Shown: positions 44,513 through 53,803, counted from the first letter of the stretch. The stretch: DNA of 58,627 bases from Endoryza sp044226045 (GCA_044226045.1 JBGAHR010000029.1:1-58627), one strand, 5' to 3'. A program made the numbers and translations. The notes: generated by a model not told the origin, from the letters alone.

Positions 44513-45214
44513 ATGGCAACTATATTAATTATAGATGATGACTATGATATTTGCTTTCTGCTGAAAAGTTTTCTGAGTCGGCAGGGCTACAAGGTATTCG
44601 ATACCTTGAAAGCAAGCCGTGCACTGGAGATCTTATCAGAAGTGAAAGTGGATGTCGTATTGTGTGACTACCGTCTGGGTGATTCGGATGGCAAAACCAT
44701 GATCCGGAAGATCAAGGATTTGCAGAACATTCCTGTTATCATCATAACGGCGTATAACGACAGCCGGGTGGCGGTGGAAACCATGAAGACAGGCGCCTTT
44801 GATTTTGTGCTCAAACCATTCATGCAGGACGAGATCCTGCAGACGGTCAGGGAAGCGCTTGAAAACCCGAATAGGGGTTACCGTGATATCCAGGCGCATA
44901 ACAACGGAAACGGCAATGGAAAACACTATTCCTACTTCCCGGCCAATGGCAAAGAGGAGACGGAACCGGATCCGGTGGACAATGGTCTGGAAGAGACAGA
45001 CAAGCCGGCGAAGCTTCGCTCATTAAGGGTATCGTCGATCGATCATGAATACGAAATGATCGTGAAAGCCCTCAAGCAGACTAATTTCAACAAGACAAAG
45101 GCCGCCAAAGTGTTGAATATCGACCGGAAAACTTTATATAACAAGCTCGCGTTATACAGGGAACTGGTGAAAAAAGAACAGCAGGAGGAAGACGGCCTAA
45201 CTCGCCGAATGTAA
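44513..45214 (+). CDS. REC-Fis response regulator lacking an AAA+ domain
   Basis: ATG at 44513 (233 aa) starts the receiver: D8-D9-D10, phospho-acceptor D52 (VVLCDYRLGDSDG), T in IIITAYND, K in FVLKPFMQDE. After a polar linker (about 125-180) comes a Fis-type HTH (KTKAAKVLNIDRKTLYNKL). NtrC-like activators carry an AAA+ module between these two parts; here it is absent. It resembles the PrrA/ActR type or a shortened NtrC. The next gene converges and overlaps by 18 bp. Confidence 0.9.
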   Translation: MATILIIDDDYDICFLLKSFLSRQGYKVFDTLKASRALEILSEVKVDVVLCDYRLGDSDGKTMIRKIKDLQNIPVIIITAYNDSRVAVETMKTGAFDFVLKPFMQDEILQTVREALENPNRGYRDIQAHNNGNGNGKHYSYFPANGKEETEPDPVDNGLEETDKPAKLRSLRVSSIDHEYEMIVKALKQTNFNKTKAAKVLNIDRKTLYNKLALYRELVKKEQQEEDGLTRRM

Positions 45215-46648
45215 TAAGGTGTGGGTGAGTTTTCCCAATGTCTTTAATCCGTTTTCTGTTCCGGGAGTCCAGGGCAGGCCATAATTCAATCGAAAGCAAT
45301 GATGATATTGATCGCGCAGCGAAAACAATCGCCCGGGCGCGATGCTGATTTGTTGCCGGATCGCACGCTCGTATAATTCGAGCGTGTTCAGTTTGGAGGA
45401 TAGTTCAACCCACAATACAAATCCGCCCTGGGGTCTGCTGATTTTGGTAATACTGGCAGGAAATGCCTGGTGGATGGTTTTCACAAACATCAGGTAATTC
45501 GAATAGAGTTGCTGCCGCAGTTTTCTTAAATGTGATTCATAGCGGCCGGTCTCCAGGAAATGTGCGATGGTTTCCTGGGTCAAAGCGCCAGGCGAGATCG
45601 CCCGGTACAACTGGGCCCTTGCCACTTCCTGCCGGAACCTTCCGGCTTCTACCCATCCTACACGATATCCGGGAGCCAGTGTTTTGGAAACAGACCCACA
45701 CCACAGTACCCATCCTTCTTCGTCATAGGTTTTACAGGATTTCGGTCTTTGATTTCCGAAATAAATATCCCCGTTCAGGTCGTTCTCTATCAACGGCACA
45801 CCATATTTAGCCATCATCTTTACCGCTCTTTTCTTGTGTTCATCCGGCATACAGCAGCCAAGCGGGTTGCTGAAATTGCTGATCAGCAGGCAGGCAGCAA
45901 TTTTCTTTTTTTGCAGGTTTTTTTCCAGCAAGTCCAGATCGATTCCGTTCACCGGATCTGTTGGAAGCTCCAGCACACGAAGGCCAAAACTCCTGGCCAC
46001 CTGCAACATGCCGAAAGACACCGGACTTTCCATGATGATGGTATCACCCGGATGTGTAACCGCCGCCAGGCAATGTGCGATGGCGTTCAGGCAGCCGGAG
46101 GTGATCAGCAGGTGACGATAATCGAGCCTGGCCTCCATGGCAAATGACCACCTGGCAATTTGTTTTCGCAATCGTTCATTGCCGGACGGATGTTCGTAAC
46201 CAAGACCACTGTCTTCCAGGTGACGCATGGCATACACCATGGCCTTGTTCAATTTCGCCACCGGCAGCAGTTCGGTTGAAGGATGCGCGGAAGAAAATGG
46301 AATCAGCTTTTTACCAGATCCGAGGTTATTGTAAACTTTCTCTGTGAGTGAATCTATATTTTCAGAAGAAACGGCAACCGGTGGTTTGCTGCAGGCAGGG
46401 GCGCCGAAGTGTCTCTGTGGTAACTGGCAAACATAAAAACCCGATTGAGGCCTGGCTTCTACCAGGGAACGACTTTCCAATGAATGATAAGCCTGGATAG
46501 CGGTACTCTGGCTAACGCCGTACTCACGACAGATTACTCTCAATGATGGCAGACGATCACCAATCTTTAATACTTCGTTCTTGATTTGCTGCTCGATCGT
46601 GGAAGCAATGCGCTGGTATAACAAGGGTTGTGTCTGAATGTGTTTCAT
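45197..46648 (-). CDS. MocR-type regulator (GntR HTH fused to class I aminotransferase fold)
   Basis: A 483-aa protein. The N-terminal GntR winged helix is at about 8-75 (IGDRLPSLRVICREYGVSQS). The rest is an aminotransferase fold, with the PLP-binding Lys in SVSKTLAPGYRVGW (near 319) and ISNFSNPLGCCMP. MocR proteins use PLP with an amino compound as effector. It is divergently transcribed from an amino-acid operon (46720-50996) across a 71-bp spacer and should control it. The 3' end overlaps the REC-Fis gene by 18 bp. Confidence 0.93.
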   Translation of the reverse strand: MKHIQTQPLLYQRIASTIEQQIKNEVLKIGDRLPSLRVICREYGVSQSTAIQAYHSLESRSLVEARPQSGFYVCQLPQRHFGAPACSKPPVAVSSENIDSLTEKVYNNLGSGKKLIPFSSAHPSTELLPVAKLNKAMVYAMRHLEDSGLGYEHPSGNERLRKQIARWSFAMEARLDYRHLLITSGCLNAIAHCLAAVTHPGDTIIMESPVSFGMLQVARSFGLRVLELPTDPVNGIDLDLLEKNLQKKKIAACLLISNFSNPLGCCMPDEHKKRAVKMMAKYGVPLIENDLNGDIYFGNQRPKSCKTYDEEGWVLWCGSVSKTLAPGYRVGWVEAGRFRQEVARAQLYRAISPGALTQETIAHFLETGRYESHLRKLRQQLYSNYLMFVKTIHQAFPASITKISRPQGGFVLWVELSSKLNTLELYERAIRQQISIAPGRLFSLRDQYHHCFRLNYGLPWTPGTENGLKTLGKLTHTLLHSAS

Positions 46649-46719
46649 AAACTGCTATGGTCAAAAATAAAGAAATTGTATCTGTTATGGTATGTCCCGT
46701 TACCTCAACTTTGTAATGC

Positions 46720-47661
46720 ATGAATCAACAGTCGGTCATTTATATTGTAGGAGGAGGGGCAATTGGTAAAACACTGGCGTTTTTTCTGACAGCGGAAAGC
46801 AGGCAGGTCGTATTGGTGAGGGTGACAAGTCAGCCGGTGTCTGCATCAGAGGAAACAATTCATTTATCATTGAGTGATCAACCACCTGCCACTGTAAAGG
46901 TGAAAACCTGTAGTTTATCCGAGCTGTCGGGTGCACACGGAACCTGGGTGCTTACTAATAAATCTTATGGGAACGATTTGATTGCAGACGAGTTGAGAAA
47001 GCAACAAACGACCGGACCGATAGTGATACTCCAGAATGGACTCGGAGTGGAGAAACCATTTAAAGAAAAAGGATTCACCAATATTTTCCGATGTGTGCTG
47101 TTTGCTACGAGCCAGATCAAAGAGAATGGAATCGTTCATTTCAAGCCTGTGGCCTCTTCTGCTATCGGGGTCGTACGGAAACCAGCGGATGACCCGGAGT
47201 GGATAGCGGGCCAGCTCGACAACGCCCATTTCCGGTTTCAGGCAGTTGCCGACATCGAAACGATCACCTGGAAAAAGGCGCTTGCCAATACGGTGTTCAA
47301 TTCCATTTGTCCGTTGCTGGATACTGATAACGGCGTTTTCCACCGGCATTCGGAGACCATGGAACTGGCCGACCATATCATCGAGCAGGGAGTGGCAATT
47401 GCCAATCAGTATGGAATCAGCATCAGCCCGCAGGACATACATGACACCGTGTTGATGATCAGCCGGGCTTCAGAAGGACAGGAAATATCTACGTTGCAGG
47501 ATATTCGAATGGGCCGGCAAACGGAAATCGATACCCTCAACATGGAAATTTCTTCGCTCGCCGAGGGAATCGGAGCACAGGACAGGGTACGTGAAACATG
47601 GTTGCTAGGCAGAATGATACAGTTGAAATCATCTTTGCACCGAAAAGAACAGATTTTATAG
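46720..47661 (+). CDS. ApbA/PanE-like ketopantoate reductase-family dehydrogenase
   Basis: A 313-aa protein. The N-terminal Rossmann motif is IVGGGAIGKTLAFFL, and the family pattern ILQNGLGVEKPF is present. The C-terminal helical domain has WKKALANTVFNSICPLL (catalytic Lys region) and a GRQTEIDTLN segment matching the family GRPTEID motif. It could reduce ketopantoate or a related 2-keto acid. Its place in a MocR-controlled operon with an amino-acid racemase and permease suggests another amino-acid-derived substrate rather than CoA synthesis. Confidence 0.88.
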   Translation: MNQQSVIYIVGGGAIGKTLAFFLTAESRQVVLVRVTSQPVSASEETIHLSLSDQPPATVKVKTCSLSELSGAHGTWVLTNKSYGNDLIADELRKQQTTGPIVILQNGLGVEKPFKEKGFTNIFRCVLFATSQIKENGIVHFKPVASSAIGVVRKPADDPEWIAGQLDNAHFRFQAVADIETITWKKALANTVFNSICPLLDTDNGVFHRHSETMELADHIIEQGVAIANQYGISISPQDIHDTVLMISRASEGQEISTLQDIRMGRQTEIDTLNMEISSLAEGIGAQDRVRETWLLGRMIQLKSSLHRKEQIL

Positions 47662-47680
47662 CACGATAAATGATAATAAG

Positions 47681-48361
47681 ATGAAAAAGATTGGATTGAT
47701 AGGAGGCATCAGCTGGGTGTCTACACTTGATTATTACAGGGAAGTCAACTCAGGCGTAAATGAAAGGAGAGGCGGCTTGTCAGCAGCGGAGTTGCTGATG
47801 TACTCGTTGGATTTCGGTGAATTGCAGAAACTGGGATGGGACAATGCCTTTCCTTATTTAAAGAATGCCTGTACTACACTCGAACAGGCAGGTGTAGAGG
47901 GTATTGCGCTCTGTGCCAACACTGCGCATCTGTATATTGATCAATTAAAAGCGGAAATATCAGTGCCGTTTGTTGATTTGATTCAGGCAACCATCACGGA
48001 GTTGAAAGAACAGCAGATTCAATCCGTCGCTTTGCTGGGTACTTCATTTACCATGGAGAGGGATTTTTTTAAAAATGCACTCTGGAAATCAGGTATAGAG
48101 GTGATGATTCCGGCCTCAGTGGAGGAGCGGGCTTATGTACAACAAACCATCCGGGATGAATTGGGAAAAGGGATTGTCAGACACGAGACCAGGGATCGAT
48201 ACCTGGACATAATCAAAACGTTTCAGCAGCAGGGAGCACAGGGACTGATCCTGGGTTGTACCGAGCTTCCGCTATTGCTTAAGCAGGCTGATACCGATAT
48301 GCATCTATTTGATACCGTTAGTATACATACCCGGGCAATAGTGAATTTCATCCTTTCCTGA
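47681..48361 (+). CDS. Aspartate/glutamate racemase-family protein
   Basis: A 226-aa protein that starts MKKIGLIGGISWVSTLDYY. Both catalytic cysteines of the family are present: CANTAH near 85 and GCTELP near 193. It should racemise aspartate, glutamate or a related amino acid by a PLP-free two-base mechanism. It starts 19 bp after the reductase gene in the same operon. Confidence 0.92.
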   Translation: MKKIGLIGGISWVSTLDYYREVNSGVNERRGGLSAAELLMYSLDFGELQKLGWDNAFPYLKNACTTLEQAGVEGIALCANTAHLYIDQLKAEISVPFVDLIQATITELKEQQIQSVALLGTSFTMERDFFKNALWKSGIEVMIPASVEERAYVQQTIRDELGKGIVRHETRDRYLDIIKTFQQQGAQGLILGCTELPLLLKQADTDMHLFDTVSIHTRAIVNFILS

Positions 48362-48379
48362 TTAAATCTTTTCAGTACC

Positions 48380-48895
48380 ATGAAACAGATTATCGCTTTA
48401 GATCCCGGCCAGGTGGATTTGGTATTAGAGATGTACGAACATGCCAGGGAAATTCAACGACGGCATGAAATTGTAATATGGCCTGATTTTCCCCGCGAAA
48501 TGATCGAATCGGATATGGCGGAAGGAAGACTGTGGTCAATAACTGAAAATGATGCCATAGCCTGCATCTGGACTATTTGTTTCAACGATCCCCTGATCTG
48601 GGGCAGCCGTGATAACGATCCTTCCATATATATTCATCGCATTGCCACACATCCCGATTTCAGGGGAAGAATGTTGGTGAAGGATCTGTTGAAATGGGCG
48701 GAGGAATATGGCAGGCAGCAGCGAAGGAAATTCATCCGGCTGGACACGGTAGGCAATAACCGGAAATTGATTTCACATTACCGGGCTTGCGGGTTTGATT
48801 TCCTGGGGATGTTTACCTTATCAGACACCAACGGCCTCCCGGATCATTACCGCCAGGATGCCGTTTGTCTCTTCGAGAAAGCGATTCCTTCATAA
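48380..48895 (+). CDS. GNAT-family N-acetyltransferase
   Basis: A 171-aa protein with a GNAT fold: the acetyl-CoA-binding strand-loop-helix is RIATHPDFRGRMLVKDLL, and the last strands are RLDTVGNNRKLISHYRACGF. It probably acetylates an amine of a small molecule; the substrate may be related to the amino acid handled by this operon. The intergenic gap is 18 bp. Confidence 0.9.
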   Translation: MKQIIALDPGQVDLVLEMYEHAREIQRRHEIVIWPDFPREMIESDMAEGRLWSITENDAIACIWTICFNDPLIWGSRDNDPSIYIHRIATHPDFRGRMLVKDLLKWAEEYGRQQRRKFIRLDTVGNNRKLISHYRACGFDFLGMFTLSDTNGLPDHYRQDAVCLFEKAIPS

Positions 48896-48914
48896 AAATA
48901 TAAATGACTTATCA

Positions 48915-49529
48915 ATGGACTTTTTCTGTTATCTGCCGGTATCTGTTCAGCAGGAGGTTTTTGCCGGCCGGCTCATCATGAACAGGGAGGAGGCTGGGGA
49001 TGCTTTGGTGGCATCGCATGAACGCTTTATCAGTGAAGTGAGCCGAATGCCAACAGAGTTATTCGAATATGCCTTGCCGGGAAAATGGTCTGCAGCGGTA
49101 CAACTGGCACACCTCTCGCTCTGCCTGGAGGCTTTGTCAAAGGCTTTGCAGTTGAAGGAAGCACTGGCAGAGAAGTTTGGAGTGATAGACCGTCCGCTGA
49201 TGTCTACCATGGACCTGGTAAAATACTATCGGGAGCAACTGGCCGGGGGAGGTAAAGCGCCTGAGCGGTTTATTCCACAAGTCGTAACTATAGCCGACAG
49301 AGATGAATGGATAGGAAGAGTGAGAGCCGTAACGCGAAGCATCAAGGATGATCTGCTCCATTTTCGAGAGGACGACCTGGATCGATTGGCCCTCCCACAC
49401 CCGTTCCTCGGAAAACTATCAATCAGGGAGATGATGTACCTGCTCACCTTTCATGCGCCCTATCATTTGGCGCAGGTGAAGTATCAGCTCAGTCAGCGAC
49501 AACGTTCGATTCATTCCACATCAAATTAA
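48915..49529 (+). CDS. DinB-family protein
   Basis: The start is uncertain: ATG at 48915 gives 204 aa, ATG at 48978 (MNREEAGDALVASHERF) gives 183 aa and fits the compact family fold. The longer frame overlaps the GNAT gene and is rejected. The fold shows GKWSAAVQLAHLSLCLEAL and a late TFHAPYHLAQVKYQL helix with the metal-binding His positions. It is the second DinB-type gene in the window, unlike the one at 20.1 kb in sequence. Role in the operon unknown. Confidence 0.8.
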   Translation: MDFFCYLPVSVQQEVFAGRLIMNREEAGDALVASHERFISEVSRMPTELFEYALPGKWSAAVQLAHLSLCLEALSKALQLKEALAEKFGVIDRPLMSTMDLVKYYREQLAGGGKAPERFIPQVVTIADRDEWIGRVRAVTRSIKDDLLHFREDDLDRLALPHPFLGKLSIREMMYLLTFHAPYHLAQVKYQLSQRQRSIHSTSN

Positions 49530-49538
49530 AACGGATAC

Positions 49539-50996
49539 ATGAATTACTTTCGAAAGAAACCCCTGGCTGCGTATGAACAGGACATCAAGAGCAGCCAGTT
49601 AAAACGGGTATTGGGTAAATGGGAACTTACCGCGCTGGGCGTCGGTGCTGTCATTGGGGGAGGAATCTTTGTACTCACAGGAGTGGCAGCCAATTTATAT
49701 GCCGGTCCTGCACTCGCTCTTTCCTTTGTGTTGGCAGGAATGGGTTGCCTGTTTGCGGCGCTTTGTTATGCCGAGTTCGCGTCCATCCTTCCGGTGACCG
49801 GATCGGCCTACGCCTATTCCTATGGAACCATTGGAGAGCTTTTCGCCTGGTTCATTGGATGGAACCTGATACTGGAATATATGATGGGCGCTACCACAGT
49901 GGCGGTTAGCTGGTCCAAGTATTTTGTCAACCTGCTTCAACTGGCGGGCATTGATAGCATTCCGATCTGGTTGCTCAATGACCCGGTTTCTGTACACGAA
50001 GCAGCAGATAAATTGTCCTTGCCACATCCTGTATTTTCCATAAATCTGCCAGCCGGTTTGATCGTGTGGCTGGTTACTTATATTCTATACCGTGGCATAC
50101 GCGAATCTGCCAGGGCCAATAACCTCATTGTAGTTTTAAAGGTGGCGGCTGTTTTATTCGTGGTAATTGTTGGTATGTTCTATATAAATAAAGCCAACTG
50201 GCAGCCGTTTATACCGGAAAGGATTGTAGATAGCAATGGTATTTCGCACTACGGCTGGGCAGGCGTTGTGACGGCTGCGGGTATCGTGTTTTTTGCTTTT
50301 ATCGGTTTCGACGCCGTGTCAACTCAATCGCAGGAAGCCATCAATCCAACCCGCCACATTCCATTTGCCATCATTGCTTCACTGATCATCTGTACCACTC
50401 TGTATATACTGGTATCGCTGGTGCTTACAGGGATGGTGTCCTATAAGAATATCGACCTGGGGGCACCGGTGGCTTCCGCCTTCGCACAGGTGGGACTTAA
50501 AGGCGCCTCCTGGATTATCACCCTTGCTGCCGTGATCGGACTGATTTCCGTGATGCTGGTAATGATGTTATCCCAGACCAGGATATTCTTCAATATGGCC
50601 AAGGACGGATTGCTCCCGAAAGGTTTGTTTGCGTCTATACATCCTGTTTATAAAACACCCTACAAGAGTACGGTGCTGGTAGGCGCTGTTGCATCGGTAG
50701 TCGCGGCCATCACGCCGATTGAAAAAGCCACCAAGATGACCAGCATCGGTACTTTATTCGCATTCGCCATGATCAGTGGAGCGGTATGGTTATTAAGAAA
50801 GCGCGAACCGGCGCTTCATCGCCCTTACAAAGTGAGATACCTGCCTGTAGTAGCCACACTCGGTATACTCTTCAATGTATTCCTGATGTTTAGTCTTGAT
50901 TCCGCTACCTGGTGGCGATTCCTCATCTGGAGTATTCTCGGTATAGCAGTGTATTTTTTGTATTCGGCAAAGAAAAGCAACCTGAGAGCCGAATGA
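49539..50996 (+). CDS. APC-family amino acid permease
   Basis: A 485-aa protein with 12 or more membrane helices. Helix 1 has the APC substrate motif GVGAVIGGGIFVLTGV, and the cytoplasmic motif RIFFNMAKDGLLPKGLF is typical of the cationic amino-acid transporter (CAT/YfnA-like) group. It imports amino acids with cations. It is the last gene of the MocR-divergent operon, 9 bp after DinB. An E-type repeat array begins exactly over its stop codon. Confidence 0.93.
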   Translation: MNYFRKKPLAAYEQDIKSSQLKRVLGKWELTALGVGAVIGGGIFVLTGVAANLYAGPALALSFVLAGMGCLFAALCYAEFASILPVTGSAYAYSYGTIGELFAWFIGWNLILEYMMGATTVAVSWSKYFVNLLQLAGIDSIPIWLLNDPVSVHEAADKLSLPHPVFSINLPAGLIVWLVTYILYRGIRESARANNLIVVLKVAAVLFVVIVGMFYINKANWQPFIPERIVDSNGISHYGWAGVVTAAGIVFFAFIGFDAVSTQSQEAINPTRHIPFAIIASLIICTTLYILVSLVLTGMVSYKNIDLGAPVASAFAQVGLKGASWIITLAAVIGLISVMLVMMLSQTRIFFNMAKDGLLPKGLFASIHPVYKTPYKSTVLVGAVASVVAAITPIEKATKMTSIGTLFAFAMISGAVWLLRKREPALHRPYKVRYLPVVATLGILFNVFLMFSLDSATWWRFLIWSILGIAVYFLYSAKKSNLRAE

Positions 50997-51182
50997 CGGA
51001 TTACGGATTACGAATGACGAATGACGGATGACGAATGACGGATGGAATGCAATTTGCCAATGCGGTTACTTTGTTCGCTCCCGCTCTCGCTCCGTCTACG
51101 CCGCAAACCAACCTGAAACGATAAACCTGAAACGTGAAACCGACAAACCGCAAACCGTCAACCGCAAACCGCAACCCACTAT
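50991..51182. repeat. Repeat island 6: E array, short A array, irregular C array
   Basis: 50991-51045 holds E units (GAATGACGGATTACGG, then GACGAATGACGGAT twice) that include the permease stop TGA (50994-50996). 51076-51093 has three A hexamers (CGCTCC/CGCTCT). 51100-51182 is a degenerate C-type run (CGCAAACC, CTGAAACG, GTGAAACC) ending 2 bp before the TonB-receptor stop at 51185. The island fills the whole convergent spacer. Confidence 0.87.
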
Positions 51183-51184
51183 CC

Positions 51185-53347
51185 TCACAATCTGAACTTG
51201 ATCGACAAATTAAACACCCTTCCATCAATAGGCGCCCAAAGTGCCTGGAAGACCGGCTGGGTGATCGTGCCAGTAAAGAGGGCCTCTTCCCGGCTCTGGC
51301 GATAATCGAGCAGGTTCTCGACATTTAAAACAGTACTTATATGGCTGTTCCATTTTTTTTCCATCATGGCGGCAATGAAAAAATAACCGGGTGTCTTTGT
51401 GTAGTCCAGCCGGTGTTGCGAACCGGTATAGGAACCCTCGAGGCCAAAACGTATTCCGGCATTTTCCCAGTTCCTCACAACGGTAAAAGCCAGTCGGTTC
51501 CGGGGTGTCAGCGGAACAAATTGCTGATTACTGAGATATTTTCTCTCGGCAATGGTAAATGTGTACCCCGCATATAACTCAAAACCATTCAGTACAGCAT
51601 TGATGTAAGTATCATATCCATAGGTGAGGATGGATTTAGGCTGATTCCGGAATATATATTCTCCATTGCCCGCATCCATAGCGATGATGGGATGTCTGAG
51701 TTGTGTCAGAAAAAAGGCATGATTGATGAATAATTCATTGTCATCACCCCAGCTGATCTTGTAATTGATTTCGGCATTGTAACCGATCGATTTTTCCGAT
51801 TCTATGTTGGAGGGCAGGTTTTGGATATGCTGAATGGGAAGATCAATGTTTTGCGGCGATAAAGCATTGGGTGTTTTATAACCAAAGCCGATACCCCACC
51901 GGGTTGCCCACTGCTCGTTAAAACGATGAAACAAGGCGATTCGGGGGAGCAGGAAATTACCATAGGTGAAATGATAATCATTTCTCAAGCCCAACTCGAG
52001 GGTGGTTTCATCATGGATATTCCAGGTTTGCTGAACGAACGCTCCAACGGTGTTATTGGAAAAATTATCGAGGAGGATGGGCGTTGACAGGGTTTTGAAC
52101 CGATCACCAGTCGCATTCAGTCCGGCTACCAGGCTAAAGGATTCGGAAGAAGTAATAAATGCAAGCTCTGAATAGTAGTTTGTTTGTTTACCGGTAAATT
52201 CGTTACTGTTGTCGATCAGCTTTCTCCTGAAGGTACTCAGGCTGTTTTTCCATTCGAGCCGGTTGCGACCAGATAAGGTCGTTCTGGAAGTCAGTTCGAA
52301 ACTATGGCGGTCAATCTGATTGTCTTCGAAATACTGGTGGGTGGCATTGGCATTTCCCGACAACACCTGCATATCTCCGCCATTTCTTTTTTCCAGGGTG
52401 CCGCTATAGCCCGCTATAATAGTGGTTTTTTTATCCGGATAAATAAACAAGCGTGGATGGATGACCCAACTCCGTAGGTCTGGCAGATCGGATAATCCGT
52501 CCTTATTAACATCCACTGCTTTTTGATAAGTGTAACCCGTATAAAGCGTATACCCTACATGTTCATATTTCTTCGATAGAAAAGTGCTCAGGTTGGTCTC
52601 TTTCAGGGTGGTTTGATTGAGATTTATAACGGCTTCCTGTTTGGCAGTAGGCGTCCGCGAAATGATATTTACCAGCCCGCCGATGGCACCGCCACCATAA
52701 AGGGTAGACGAGGAGCCTTTGATCAGCTCTACCTGTTTCAGGTCGAGTGGAGGAATACTTAGAATGCCGAAGCCGCCACTGAAACCATCATAAAGAGGCA
52801 ATCCGTCTTTCAGGATCTGCGTATATCGTCCATCAAGACCCTGGATGCGTATGTTGGCATTGCCATTGGTGGCGCTGCTTTGTTGTATTTGTACGCCACT
52901 GACATCTCCCAGGATGCTGGCAATACCCGCAGGTTTGATGCTGCTTTCTTCTTCCATTTCTTCTCTTCCCAGCACCTCCACTTTGATAGGTGCATTTTCA
53001 ATACGCTGATTGTTTCGGGTGGAAGAAAGCACCGTCACTTCCTGTAAGGTGGTTTGAACCGGCCTCAGCAAAATCTGTAAGGTATCCGGAAGAGGAACCT
53101 GAACCGTGGTATCTGTCGCCTGAAAACCGACAGAGGAGAAACGTAGCCGGTACTGACCAGGCGGAAGGCTTAACAGCGCCAGACCCTCTTTATTGGAAAC
53201 ACTGTTTGCCTTGTCATTGACAACCACCGTCACCGACTCGAGGGCTACCAGGGTTTCGGCATTTCTAATCCTGATAACAATATTTGATTGGGATATGGCA
53301 TTAACAGTGATCGGCAGGAAAAGAATAAACAGTATTGATGGTTTCAT
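51185..53347 (-). CDS. TonB-dependent outer-membrane receptor
   Basis: ATG at 53347 (720 aa) puts the signal peptide first (MKPSILFILFLPITVNAISQ). A CarboxypepD_reg-like beta-sandwich follows (about 22-105, LPPGQYRLRFSSVGFQATD), then the plug (about 120-235, IRIQGLDGRYTQILKDGLP, GSSSTLYGGGAIGGLVN) and a 22-stranded barrel ending NLSIKFRL. It resembles siderophore or vitamin-type receptors more than SusC: it is shorter and has no SusD partner nearby. It takes up an unknown substrate across the outer membrane using TonB energy. Confidence 0.93.
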   Translation of the reverse strand: MKPSILFILFLPITVNAISQSNIVIRIRNAETLVALESVTVVVNDKANSVSNKEGLALLSLPPGQYRLRFSSVGFQATDTTVQVPLPDTLQILLRPVQTTLQEVTVLSSTRNNQRIENAPIKVEVLGREEMEEESSIKPAGIASILGDVSGVQIQQSSATNGNANIRIQGLDGRYTQILKDGLPLYDGFSGGFGILSIPPLDLKQVELIKGSSSTLYGGGAIGGLVNIISRTPTAKQEAVINLNQTTLKETNLSTFLSKKYEHVGYTLYTGYTYQKAVDVNKDGLSDLPDLRSWVIHPRLFIYPDKKTTIIAGYSGTLEKRNGGDMQVLSGNANATHQYFEDNQIDRHSFELTSRTTLSGRNRLEWKNSLSTFRRKLIDNSNEFTGKQTNYYSELAFITSSESFSLVAGLNATGDRFKTLSTPILLDNFSNNTVGAFVQQTWNIHDETTLELGLRNDYHFTYGNFLLPRIALFHRFNEQWATRWGIGFGYKTPNALSPQNIDLPIQHIQNLPSNIESEKSIGYNAEINYKISWGDDNELFINHAFFLTQLRHPIIAMDAGNGEYIFRNQPKSILTYGYDTYINAVLNGFELYAGYTFTIAERKYLSNQQFVPLTPRNRLAFTVVRNWENAGIRFGLEGSYTGSQHRLDYTKTPGYFFIAAMMEKKWNSHISTVLNVENLLDYRQSREEALFTGTITQPVFQALWAPIDGRVFNLSIKFRL

Positions 53348-53445
53348 ATTAATCTGGCAGAACTGAACAGGCCTTTTAACAGGAAATTTCGATTGAAAGG
53401 TACATTCATTTCGCAAATGGCAATTGTTAACGCGACGGTTAACAA

Positions 53446-53476
53446 AAAAAGCCTGTCTTTTCGAGACAGGCTTTTT
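53446..53476. terminator. Bidirectional rho-independent terminator
   Basis: Stem AAAAAGCCTGTCT / AGACAGGCTTTTT (53446-53458 with 53464-53476) and loop TTTCG. A-run and T-run flank the stem, so it can act on either strand. It ends the minus-strand gene at 53492-53803 and insulates the TonB receptor gene. Confidence 0.9.
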
Positions 53477-53491
53477 ACGGCAAAATCTTCA

Positions 53492-53803
53492 TTAGTTCTT
53501 TTTGTTTTCCTTGTACCTCTTATCGGGAGTGCCGTCCTTCTTCACGTGTTTTGCCGCTGAATTTGCCAGGCCTTTGTTTTCCTTATACCTCTTATCCGGG
53601 CTGCCGTCTTTTTTCAAATGACTGGCCGTGCTGGTAGCGGGCGTTGCTTTAGCTGTCTCTTTAGCTGTCTCCTTTGTTTCCTTTTTGACAACAGGTGTTT
53701 TGGCAACAGTAGCCGCTTTATCATTTTTCTTGGGTGTTGTTTGAGCGAAGCTGGCTGTACTAAAAACGGCTATTGCCAGGAATGCCATCAGTAACTTTTT
53801 CAT
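53492..53803 (-). CDS. Small secreted Lys-rich protein with two KKDGxPDKRYKENK repeats
   Basis: A 103-aa protein with a signal peptide (MKKLLMAFLAIAVFSTASFA). A Thr/Lys/Ala-rich low-complexity linker (about 22-60) is followed by two near-identical 16-residue repeats: HLKKDGSPDKRYKENK and HVKKDGTPDKRYKENK. The DGxPDxRY motif is, as I recall, recurrent in small Bacteroidota secreted proteins of unknown role. The mature part is very basic, so it may bind an acidic polymer, but this is inference. Confidence 0.8.
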   Translation of the reverse strand: MKKLLMAFLAIAVFSTASFAQTTPKKNDKAATVAKTPVVKKETKETAKETAKATPATSTASHLKKDGSPDKRYKENKGLANSAAKHVKKDGTPDKRYKENKKN

